A stretch of 64,000 nucleotides of DNA from Cryptomeria japonica (lineage: Eukaryota; Streptophyta; Pinopsida; Cupressales; Cupressaceae): contig NC_081415.1 in the NCBI RefSeq assembly GCF_030272615.1, forward strand, positions 375,985,392 to 376,049,391. The letters run 5' to 3'. The position numbers and the translations under genes are program-made. Under the pieces are notes generated by a model. The model made no database searches. It was not told the DNA's origin and saw nothing but the letters and a program-made list of their open reading frames with translations. Shown one piece after another: positions 49,916 to 60,306 of this stretch (its first letter is position 1; each line of letters opens with the position of its first letter).

Positions 49916-51447
49916 TGTTGGCATTATGTGAACCGGTATGAGGATATAATGACATTGTATGTTGTCATTGATGTCAACATGCTGAAGAGGTGAGAACCAG
50001 CATAAGAGAGAACTGGTAGAACACTGTGAACCGACATTTGTGCCAAAGTGAAGTGGTGTGTTTGTTCAAGATGAACTGGCATATAGTTATGGGAACCGGC
50101 ATGTGGAAGTGTTGTATGACTACCGGTTGGTAGTTTCAACTTCAGGGTTTCTGGTTTAAGTGCTTCAAGCCTGTGTGGCTCAGCCAATGACTTTGTGTGA
50201 TGAGTTAGCATGGTAACAAAGAACAGATCATGTTGCCACGTAAGCCTTGTGCGCGTGAAGGATCTTGCATGAAGGAGATTGTTCCTATCTACCTTGGGAA
50301 TGTGCGAAGTCTGTAAAACGGTGATAACATATGATGGGTTTTCAGCCACCATAAAATCGGTGGAAATGGATGATGGAGAATGTCTTGAGATTGGATCAAG
50401 AACTGCTGCATTTAATGCAGTGTGCTCAACGGTTAGGATTGAACCGTTTGAATTCCTTAACCTAACAGGTTTAGGGTTTAGGGTTTATGCTACTGACCTA
50501 TCTGTTTTCCTATAAGGTCGATTTTGTGTCTCTTTCTGAGGTTGTTGGCAAAAGTTGTGTGTGTGTATCCAAGAAAAGGATACGTTATTCTTGCCAGAAC
50601 AAAAGGAGAGAAGTGATACCTGCAGAGTGTAAGTGCAGAAGGTGAAGAGGAGCTTGAGCAGATCTGCATTGGCATTGAGTGCTATTACTAGATCATTGTA
50701 ATACCTGTTAATCTCTAACCACATCAACAGTTGGAAAATTCCTTAACAGAGTAGCCTTAACCGGTTTGCTGTAAATCCTTTAACAAGGTAATTCAAAGCT
50801 ATTGAGTTCAAAATCCTTTAGCTATTGAGTTCTTGAAATCCTCTAACAAGGTAACCTTTAACAGGGTTTAACCCTTAACTGGGTATTCTAGCCATCCCTT
50901 AATTGGGTGATCCCTAACAGGATCGGTTCCTAGCAGAACCTATTGTAATGTCTCTAACCAAACAAGGCTCCTAAAAAAGCGGACTTCTAAAGAGTTCAAA
51001 AATAGCTTGTGGGTATTCATCCTCACCGTGGTTTTTCCCAGTTGGGTTTCCACATGAAAAATATGTGTGTCATGTGTGATGCTTTTATCTTGTGATGCTT
51101 TGCTATTGTCTGTCAAGCATATGATGGTTCTGTGTTTTATGCCTGTCAATAAAACATGTTGAACTAGCTGTTATTATGATCTGATGATAGATTACCTGTT
51201 CATGCATAAGGGTGAAATGGTTGTGTAGTTTTGAGTTAAGTGAAAAGCTAAGTGAGTAACTAGTTAATGCTTGTCTCAATCATTCTTAGCTTTACTGGTT
51301 GCACTCTGTTTCAAACCGGTGTCACTGTTTGCCAGTCATTTGAATTGTCTGTTTTCAAACTGGTTTAGGACTGTATTTTTGTCTGTACTGATTCACCCCT
51401 CCCCCTCAATACCGGGTTAGTACTATTTGTTCATCATTGAGTTATCA
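49916..51447 (+). repeat. E6 first LTR
   Basis: 1532 bp, TGTTGGCATTATG...GAGTTATCA. It holds TTTAGGGTTTAGGGTTTA near 50470, the inverted repeat GACCTAT/ATAAGGTC around TATAAG (50495-50519), TTAAC-GGG motifs (about 50709-50985) and the hairpin region 51385-51412, where the right arm is partly mutated (CAATAC). Confidence 0.93.
50495..50519 (+). promoter_or_regulatory. E6 LTR TATA region with telo-box-like motif upstream
   Basis: TATAAG (50511-50516) sits in the arms GACCTAT and ATAAGGTC. About 25 bp upstream are two and a half TTTAGGG units. The same layout, slightly mutated, is in the second LTR (about 56435-56483). Probable core promoter. Confidence 0.5.
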
Positions 51448-51449
51448 AT

Positions 51450-51461
51450 TGGTATCAGAGC
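51450..51461 (+). other. E6 first primer binding site
   Basis: TGGTATCAGAGC, exact initiator Met-tRNA match, two bases after the first LTR. Confidence 0.93.
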
Positions 51462-51518
51462 CTCCTCCAGGTCCTCTATGTTATAAGCTTAACTGCTTAA
51501 GGTAAAGATCCCAGTCTA

Positions 51519-54500
51519 ATGATGAAGAGAGAAGGTCCAAAGTTTAACAGAGAAAATTTGAGTATATGGAAAGACAGAATGAAGATATACATTAGAAGCA
51601 TGGGTAGTCAACACTAGAGCTATGTTGAGAATGCCTATGTTGCCCCTACCGGTACTCTCACCGATGACCAAAAGAGAGAGATACAGGAGAATGGGCAAGT
51701 CATGGAAGCTCTAATTAGTAGTTTATCTGACATTGAGTTTATTGATGTCCAAGATAAGGAAAATCCCAAAGAGATATGGGATACTCTTGAAAATATCTAT
51801 GGCAGTGATGAGAATGTAAAACAAGCTAAGGAAGAAAGCCTTAGAGGGAAGTTTGAAGATATGCTGATGGTTGAAGGTGAGACCATTCAATAGTATGGAA
51901 TAAGAATCAAAACCGTTGTTGGAGATATCAAGAGTGCAGTGGTAAAATAGAAGATTCCACTATGGTAAGCAAAGTCCTGAGATCCCTATTGCCGGTCTAT
52001 GCAATAAGGGTTGCTATTATTCAGGAGCTAAGATCAATAGACAAGACTAAGGTATCCCTAGACTCACTCCATCATTGCAAAGTTGACAGCCTATGAGCTA
52101 AATAGTTTTGATGGCATTGTTCAAAAGACTGAATCAACTTTTAAAGCTTCTATAGTACCATCCAGAAAAGGAAAAGAAGCTAGCACTAGTGGTGAACCAA
52201 GACAGAGCAGAGAAATGGATGATGAGGAGATTTTGATGGCATTTGAAGCTCTCCTTTCCAGGAAACTTCCTAAAGGAACCGGCAAATACAGAGGTAAACT
52301 ACATTTGAAATGCTTTTCTTGTAACCAGATAGGACATATTGTTGTAAAGTGTCCTAATGGCGACAACAAGGACAAATTGGAAAGGTTCAAGAAATTCAAA
52401 GGAGGAAACTGGAGAAAATGTTTTGTGGTAGTTGATGAAGGTGTCACAGATGAAGAATCAGAGGATGAAGAAAATAAAGATATTGTGTTTGTTGTTGTCA
52501 AAGAAGATGTGTTAGATAAGAAGTCTCTTGTCTCCCGGTTTGATAATTCCAATTAGTGGATCATTGACAGTGGTTGTTCTCACCATATGACTGGTGACCA
52601 GAGCAAGTTTCTATCCTTGGAGGAGTATGATGGTGGTGTGGTTCGCTTTGGCAATGATGCACCATGCATGGTCAAAGGCAGAGGGTCCATCTCTTTGAAT
52701 GGAAAGAGTAGTGTTGACAATGTGTATTGGGTTGATGGTCTCAGACACAACCTTCTGAGTGTTGCCCAGCTGAATGACAATGGCCTCACTCTAGAATTCA
52801 AGAATGGTGAATTGGTGGCCACTGACATGCAAACCAAAGGTAACCTATTTCAGCTAAATGCAAATATAAGTACATGTCTTATGGCTAAATTTGATGATAG
52901 CTGGATATGGCATAGGAGACTCTACCATGTAAACTTTGATAACATTGTGAAGACTAGTAAGATCAAGGCAGTTATACCTGGTTGCCAGTGCTAAGCAAAC
53001 TAGATAATACCTTGTGTAGAGAGTGTCAATTGGGGAAAATGTCTTCCTCAACCTTTAAAGGTAAATCTTTCACTACTGACAACTTGCTTGACCTTGTGCA
53101 TACTAATTTGTGTGGTCCTATGTAAACTAGAAGTGTGCAGAGTGATAGGTACTTCATGATTCTCATTGATGACTGCTCAAGAATGATGTGGGTCACATTC
53201 TTGAAAGACAAGTCTGAAGCCTTTGTAAAGTTCAAAGCTTTCAGAGCAGTAGTGGAGAAGGAAAGCAGTAAAAGGACCAAGTGCCTGAGAACTAATCAAG
53301 GAGGGGAATTCACTTCCGGTGAATTCAACAAGTACTGTGAAGAATATGACATCAAGAGGCAATTGTCTACCCCTCGGACTCCATAGCAAAATGGCTTAAT
53401 AGAGAGGAATAAATGAACTATGGTTGAAGCAGCTAGAACCATGTTGATTCAAGGAAAGGTAGCTCACACCTTTTGGAGAGAAGTGATGAGCACTGTAGTC
53501 TATACAATGAATTGGGTACTCATCAAGAAAGATAAGGATAAAACTCCTTATGAGTATTGGACCAGTAAGACACCTATGGTTAGCTACTTTAGAGTGTTTG
53601 GTAGAAAATGTTACATCAAGAGGAGTGAACACCAGAGAAAATTTGATGCGAAATATGATGAGGGAATATTCCTAAGGTATTCCACCAAGAGAAAAGCTCT
53701 CAAGTGTTTCAACAATAGGACTCAAAGAATTATGGCAAGCATCAATGTAAGAGGATGAAACCTTTGAGAAAACTAAGGAAATTGACAGTGAGCAAGCGGT
53801 AAATGAACCGGTTGCAACCTTCTAGGAACTGGTTGTCAGCCAACTGAGTACCAGTAACAGTGTTCCTACACTGATAAATGTAGATGCTGATACTAATGGA
53901 GATGAGGATGAAGAAGAAAAGAAAGAGGAATCTATCAAGACCATTCCTCAGTATGTCAAGCTGAATCATGATCCTAAGTAGATCATAGGAGATAAGGATG
54001 CAAGAATCCTTACAAAAAGAAAGGTCAGAGAAAACTCATGTATGATCTCTTAATTTGAGCCTAAATCATTCAAAGAGGCACATAAGGATGAAGATTGGAT
54101 CAAGGCAATGGAAGAAGAACTTGACCAGATAGAGAAAAATGGTACATGGTCTTTGGTACCCAGACCGGAGCATAAAAATGTCATTGGTACCAAATGGGTT
54201 TTCAGAAATAAGTTGAATGAAGATGGCATAGTGATTAGGAACAAAGCCAGATTGGTGTGCAAAGGATATGCTCAAGAAGAAGGAGAAGACTATGGAGAAA
54301 CCTTTACTCCTGTAGCCAGATTAGGAGGAGTCCGTATGCTTCTTGCATATGCAGCCTTCAAAGGTTTCAAAGTATATTAAATGGATGTAAAATTTGCATT
54401 CCTAAATGGTTTACTTGCAAAGGAGGTGTATATTGAGCAACCAGATGGGTTTGCCCTATCTTAAGATAGTGACATGGTATGTAGGCTACATAAAGCCTTA

Positions 54501-55592
54501 TATGGACTAAAGCGGGCACCTAGAGCATGGTATGAACATTTGCATTCCCATCTTGTGAAGATTGGATTTGAGAGAACAAGTGAAGATAGTAATATCTACT
54601 TGAAGTCTGAAGGAGATCAAATTCTGATCTGTGAGGTATTTGTTGATGACATTATCTTTGGTGGAGATGACAAGATGAGTCATGAGTTTGCAGATGAGAT
54701 GAAGGAAGAGTTTGAAATGTCACTCATAGGGGAGATTAAATTCTTCATTGGACTGCAGATCTAGCAGATGAAGGATGGAATCTTTATCACTCAGTCCAAG
54801 TATGTCAAAGAGGTGTTGAAGACCTTTGGCATGGAAGATAGCAAACCGGTTGGTACTCCAATGGTGACCGGTTGCAAACTATCCAAAGAAGATGACTCAG
54901 TATTGGTTGATGAGAAGGAATACCGATCAATGATTGGTAAATTGCATTATGTAGTGCATAGTAGACCAGATATTGCACATGCGGTTGGCATTACTGCAAG
55001 ATTCCAGAAAAGTCCAAGAGAATCTCACTTGGTTGTAGTCAAGCAGATTCTTAGGTATCTGAAGGGAACTGTTGACTATGGATTGTGGTATCCATATAGC
55101 AAAGATTTCAACTTGAAAGTTTACATAGATGCTGATTGGGCAGGAAATATAGATGACCAGAAAAGCACAATCGGTGGTCCATTCTTTCTCGGTGGTAGAC
55201 TAGTCTAATGGATGAGTAAGAAGCAGAGTTGTATCTCTCAGTCTACAACAGAAGCAGAGTATGTTGCAGCTTTCATGAACTGCACTCAGACAATTTGGAC
55301 GAAGCATGTATTAAATGGCTTCAAAGTTCATGTATCTGAACCGGTAAGTATATTTTGTGACAATACCAGTGCAATTAATATCTCCAAGAATCCGGTTTTA
55401 CATTCTAGAACCAAGCACTTTGAGCTTAAGTATCATTTCTTGAGGGAAAAGGTTCAGAACAAAGAGATTGCACTGGAACATGTTTCCAGTCAGGAGCAAT
55501 TAGCAGATATATTCACCAAGCCTCTCCCAAAGGCTACATTTATGTTCTTAAGAGGTGAATTCGGGGTGTTGCCCCTTCAGGAGGTAAACTAA
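51519..55592 (+). pseudogene. E6 copy 1 gag-pol polyprotein, broken
   Basis: About 1358 codons from ATG 51519 (MMKREGPKFNRENLSIW) to the stop after PLQEVN. Gag (UBN2-like) has stops at 51615 and 51891, and a 1-base loss plus 4-base gain that restore the frame by 52083. The CCHC knuckle is CFSCNQIGHIVVKC near 52312. A TAG at 52554 lies just before the protease WIIDSGCSHHM. A 24-bp in-frame deletion at ~52805 has shared ends. In the integrase both catalytic Asp positions are Asn (HTNLCGP, RTNQGGEF). The linker is acidic. RT runs from about 54108 to 54764 (LYGLKRAPRAWY, FVDDIIFGG), and RNase H is well preserved (ADWAG, TEAEYVAA, FCDNTSAI, ADIFTKPLP). Confidence 0.92.
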
Positions 55593-55879
55593 AGATATAT
55601 GCTCCACATCAGTCAGGTATTGCATAGTCAAATTTTTCTTTAGGATTGATGTGTTGAAGGATGCTACTCCTCAGGGGGAGCAACATAATGGAACAGGGAA
55701 GCTTGTGCCTCCACTTTGGCATTGTTGTCAAAGGGGGACAAGATGTGAAGCGGAGAAGATATCTGTAAAAAATGGGGGAGAAGATGGTGAAGCAGAGAAG
55801 ATATCTATAGAAAATGGGGAGAAGATGTGAAGTGGAGAAGATATCTTTGTTTATTGCCATCAATGCCAAAGGGGAAGAT
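55593..55879 (+). other. E6 post-pol region with 41-bp repeats and two purine tracts
   Basis: An upstream tract AAAGGGGGACAAG (55730-55742) follows TTGGCATTGTTGTC. At 55741-55849 there are 2.7 tandem copies of a 41-bp unit containing GAGAAGATATCT and a G-rich purine run. The terminal tract AAAGGGGAAGA (55868-55878), preceded by TTGCCATCAATGCC, abuts the second LTR. Confidence 0.75.
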
Positions 55880-57407
55880 TGTTGGCATTATGTGAACCGG
55901 TATGAGGACATAATGACATTGTATGTTGTCATTGATGTCAATATGTTGAAGAGGTGAGAATCGGTATATGAGAGAACCGGTAGAACATTGTGAACTGACA
56001 TTTGTGGCAAAGTGAAGTGTTGTGTTTATTCAAGATGAACCGGCATATAGTTATGGTAATCGGCACATGGAAGTGTTGTATGACTACCAGTTGGTAGTGT
56101 CAACTTCAAGGTTTCCGGTTTAAGTGCTTCAAGCCTATGTGGCTCAACCAGTGACTTTGTGTGATGAGTTAGCATGGTAACAAAGAATAGATCGTGTTCC
56201 CACATAAGCCTTGTGCGCGTGAAGGATCTTGCATGAAGGAGATTGTTCCTATCTACCTCGAGAATGTGCAAAGTCTATAAAACAGTGATAATGTGTGATG
56301 GGTTATCAGCCGCCATAAAATTGGTGGAAATGAATGATGGAGAATGTCTTGAGATTAGATCAAGAACTGTTGCATTTAATGCAGTGTGCTCAACGGTAAG
56401 GATTGAACAGTTTGAATTCCTTAAACTAACAGGATTAGGGTTTAGGGTTTATGCTACCAAACTATCTGTTTTCCTATAAGGTCAATGTTGTGTCTCTTTC
56501 TGAGGTTTTTGGAAAATGTTGTGTGTGTGTATCCAAGAGAAGGATACGTGATTCTTGCCAGACCAAAAGGAGAGAAGTGATACCTGCAAAGTGTAAGTGC
56601 AGAAGGTGAAGAGGAGCTTGAGCGGATCTGCATTGGCATTGAGTGTTGTTACCAGATCATTGTAATACCTATTGATCTCTAACCACCTCAACAGTTGGAA
56701 AATCCCTTAACAGGGTAGCCTTAACCGGCTTGCTGTAAATCCTTTAACAAGGTAATTCAAAGCTATTGAGTTCAAAATCCTTTAGCTATTGAGTTCTTGA
56801 AATCCTATAACAAGGTAACCTTTAATAGGGTTTAACCCTTAACTGGGTATTCTAGCCATCCCTTAACCGGGTGATCCCTAACAGGATCGGTTCCTAGCAG
56901 AACCTATTGTAATGTCTCTAATCAGAAAGGCTCCTAACAAAGCGGACTTCTAAAGAGTTCAAAAACAGCTTGTGGGTATTCATCCCACTGTGGTTTTTCC
57001 TAGTTAGGTTTCCACATGAAAATATTTGTGTCATGTGTGATGTTTTTATTTTGTGATGCTTTTCTATTGTCTGTCAAGCATATGATGGTTCTGTGTTTTA
57101 TGCCTGTCAATAAAACATGTTGAACTAGCTGTTATTATGATATGATGATAGATTACCTATTCATGCATAAGGGTGAAATGGTTGTGTAGTTTTGAGTTGA
57201 GTGAAAAGCTAAGTGAGTAGCTGGTTAATGCTTGTCTCAGTTATTCTTAGCTTTACTGGTTGCACTTTGTTTCAAATCAGTGTCACTGTTTGCCAGTCAT
57301 TTGAAGTGTTTTCTATCAAACCGATTTAGGACTGTATTTTTGTCTGTACTAATTCACCCCCCCTCTCAGTACTGGGTTAGTACTATCCATTCATCATTGA
57401 GTTATCA
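55880..57407 (+). repeat. E6 second LTR
   Basis: 1528 bp, TGTTGGCATTATG...GAGTTATCA, closely matching the first LTR. It serves as 3' LTR of copy 1 and 5' LTR of copy 2. The hairpin GTACTAA/TCAGTAC is at 57346-57372. Confidence 0.93.
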
Positions 57408-57409
57408 AT

Positions 57410-57421
57410 TGGTATCCGAGC
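57410..57421 (+). other. E6 second primer binding site
   Basis: TGGTATCCGAGC two bases after the second LTR, one mismatch from the initiator Met-tRNA end. It shows that the middle LTR is followed by a true internal region, not flanking DNA. Confidence 0.88.
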
Positions 57422-57478
57422 CTCCTCTAGGTCCTCTATGTTATAAGCTTAACCGCTTGAGGTAAAGATCCCAGTCTA

Positions 57479-59978
57479 ATGATGAAGAGAGAAGTTCCAA
57501 AGTTTAATAGAGAAAATTTGAATATATGGAAAGACAGAATGAAGATATACATCAGAAGCATGGGTGCTCAACACTGGAGCTATGTTGAGAATGCCTATGT
57601 TGCCCCTACCGGTACTCTCACCAATGACCAAAAGAGAGAGATATAGGAGAATGGGCAATTCGTGGAAGGTCTAATTAGTAGTTTATCTAACATTGAGTTT
57701 ATTGATGTCCAAGATAAGGAAAATCCCAAAGAGATATGGGATACTCTTGAAAATATCTATGGCGGTGATGAGTGTGTAAAAAAAGCTAAGGAAGAAAGCC
57801 TTAGAGGGAAGTTTGAAGATATGTGGATGGTAGAAGGTGAGACCATTCAACAGTATGGAATAAGAATCAAAACTGTTGTTGGAGATATCAAGAGTGCAGG
57901 TGGTAAAATAGAAGATTCCACTATGGTAAGAAAATTCTTGAGATCCCTATTGCCGGTCTATGCAATAAAGGTTGCTGCTATTCAGGAGCTAAGATCAATA
58001 GACAAGACTAAGGTATCCCTAGACTCCATCATTGCAATGTTGATAGCCTATGAACTAAATAGTTTTGATGGCAGTGTTCAAAAGACTGAATCAACTTTTA
58101 AAGCTTCTGCAGTACCATCCAGAAAAGGAAAAGAAGCTAGCACTAGTGGTGAACCAAGACAGAGTAGAGAAATGGATGATGAGGAGATTCTGATAGCATT
58201 TGAAGCTCTCCTTTCTAGGAAACTTCCTAAAGGAACTGACAAATACAATGGTAAGCTACCTTTGAAATGCTTTTCTTGTAATCGGATAGGATATATTGCT
58301 GTAAACTGTCCTAATGGCGACAACAAGGACAAACCCAGAAAGGTTCAAGAAATTCAAAGGAGGAAACCGGAGAAACTGTTTTGTGGCAGTTGATGAAGGT
58401 GTCACAGATGAAGAATCAGAGGATGAAGAAAATGAAGATATTGTGTTTGTTGCTGTCAAGGAAGATGTGTCAGACAAGAAGGCTCTTGTCTCCCAATTTG
58501 ATAATTCCAATTAGTGGATCATTGACAGTGGTTGTTCTCACCATATGACTGGTGACAGAAGCAAGTTTCTATCCTTGGAGGAATATGATGGTGGTGTGGT
58601 TCACTTTGGAAATGATGCACCATGCATGGTCAAAGGCAGAGGGTCCATCTCTCTGAATGGAAAGAGTAGTGCTGACAATGTGTATTGGGTTGATGGTCTC
58701 AGACACAACCTTCTGAGTGTTGCCCAGCTTAATGACAATGGCCTCACTCTGAAATTCAAGAATGGAGTTTGCAGAATCAATGGAAAGAATGGTGAATTGG
58801 TGGCCACTGACATGCAGACCAAAGGTAACCTATTTCAGCTGAATGTAAATATAAGTACATGTCTTATGGCTAAATTTGATGATGGCTGGATATGGCATAG
58901 GAGACTCTGCCATGTAAACTTTGATAACATTGTGAAGGCTAGTAAGATCAAGGCAGTTAGAGGGTTGCCATTGCTAAGCAAACTGGATAATACCTTGTGC
59001 AGAGAGTGTCAATTAGTGAAAATATCTTCCTCAACCTTTAAAGGTAAATCTTTCACTGCTGACAACTTGCTTGATCTTGTGCATACTGATTTGTGTGGTC
59101 CTATGAAAACTAAAAGTGTGCAGGGTGATAGGTACTTCATGATTCTCACTAATGACTACTCAAGAATGATGTGGGTCACATTATTGAAAGACAAGTCTGA
59201 AGCCTTTGTAAAGTTCAAAGCTTTCAGAGCACTAGTGGAGAAGGAAATCAATAAAAGGATCAAGTGCCTGAGAACTGATCAAGGAGGGGAATTCAGTTCC
59301 TGTGAATTCAACAAGGACTATGAAGAACATGGCATCAAGAGGCAATTGTCTACCCCCCAGACTCCACAACAGAATGGCCTAGCAGAGAGGAATAACCAGA
59401 CTATGGTTGAAGCAGCTAGAACCATGTTGATTCAAGGAAAGGTAGCTCACACCTTTTGGAGAAAAGCGGTGAGCACTGCAGTCTATATAATGAACCGGGG
59501 TACTCATCAAGAAAGGTAAGGATAAAACTCCTTATGAGTATTGGACCGGTAAGACACCTATGGTTAGCTACTTTAGAGTGTTTGGTAGCAAATGTTACAT
59601 CAAGAGGAGTGAACATTACAGCAAATTCAATGCGAAATGTGAAGAGGGAATATTCCTAGGGTATTCCACCAAGAGCAAAGCTCTCAAGTGTTTCAACAAT
59701 AGGACTTAGAGAATTATGGAAAGCATCAATGTAAGAGTTGATGAAACCACTGAGAAAACTGAGAAAACTGGTAGTGAGCATGCTGCAAACAAACCGGTTG
59801 CAAACTTCTAGGAACCGGTTGTCAGCCAACCAAGTACCAGTAATAGTGTTCCTACACCGACAAATGTAGATGCTAATACTGATAGAGATGAGGATGAAGA
59901 AGAGAAACAAGAGGAATCTATCAAGACCATTCCTTGGTATGTCAAGCTGAATCATGATCCTAAGCAGATCATAGGAGA
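57479..59978 (+). pseudogene. E6 copy 2 gag and partial pol, broken
   Basis: Same start as copy 1 (MMKREVPKFNRENLNIW). There is a stop near 57643, then a clean gag frame at 57662-58393. The CCHC knuckle near 58267 has its His changed to Tyr (RIGYIAVNC). A frameshift near 58335 precedes the next frame. A TAG at 58512 sits just before the protease WIIDSGCSHHM, the same codon as in copy 1. The frame at 58545-59519 covers GAG-pre-integrase (HHCC residues visible) and an integrase core with HTDLCGP, RTDQGGEF and QNGLAERNN intact. A frameshift follows at about 59519, then the acidic linker, cut at 59978. RT and RNase H are lost. Confidence 0.9.
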
Positions 59979-60111
59979 GAAAATGCAACACCTCACCAGT
60001 ACAGTTCAAAGAACAAAGGCAGCAATAAAAGACAGTAAAAAGTTCATTGAAAACTTCAATTTGGTTTTGGCAAAACTTTTTCAGATTGTAACCACCTGGT
60101 TACAAGGTTGA
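59979..60111 (+). pseudogene. E5 ORF2, 3' end
   Basis: Short open stretch resuming the outer element: KMQHLTSTVQRTKAAIKDSK ... TTWLQG, ending in TGA at 60109. It is helical and resembles in character the C-terminal helical part of E4 ORF2. The join to the 5' part cannot be exact, because E5 sequence was lost with the right end of E6. Confidence 0.62.
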
Positions 60112-60162
60112 GACAGTGAACCATACTCTATTGACACTTTGACAACCTTTGTCATTGATGCC

Positions 60163-60172
60163 AAAGGGGGAG
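60163..60172 (+). other. E5 upstream polypurine tract
   Basis: AAAGGGGGAG preceded by TTTGTCATTGATGCC, 132 bp before the terminal tract. The stretch between the tracts holds no gene. Confidence 0.65.
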
Positions 60173-60294
60173 TAGTGGTATGAGAAAATAATCAGATAAA
60201 GACTCATCTGCTCAAGGGGAATTCACATCTTTTTGGTTCACACATTTTTGGACTACACTTTTTGCATTTTCTCATGAGTGTTGCCATCAATGCC

Positions 60295-60305
60295 AAAGGG
60301 GGAGA
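60295..60305 (+). other. E5 terminal polypurine tract
   Basis: AAAGGGGGAGA one base before the 3' LTR, preceded by TTGCCATCAATGCC, as in E3 and E6. Confidence 0.9.
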
Positions 60306-60306
60306 T

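Larger units (their letters stand above)
49916..59978 (+). mobile_element. E6: nested tandem Ty1/copia array (LTR-int-LTR-int)
   Basis: A second copia family, inserted into E5 ORF2. The order is LTR 49916-51447, complete internal region, LTR 55880-57407, then a second internal region ending abruptly at about 59978 inside the integrase-RT linker. There is no third LTR, and E5 sequence follows directly. The right target duplication is therefore missing. The left flank is actta. Such a structure arises by recombination between LTRs of copies or by insertion next to a sibling, followed by deletion. Confidence 0.9.

Noticed and set aside
50470-50487. Interstitial telomere repeat
   Set aside because: Only two and a half TTTAGGG units, and it recurs at the same LTR position in the second E6 LTR, so it is an LTR motif.
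13076-54767. Stop codon at the same place (GLQI-stop-QMK) in E1 and E6 copy 1 as a shared functional feature
   Set aside because: E1 has TAA and E6 has TAG, and E3 has a sense codon. Independent C-to-T changes at a Gln codon are the simpler reading.
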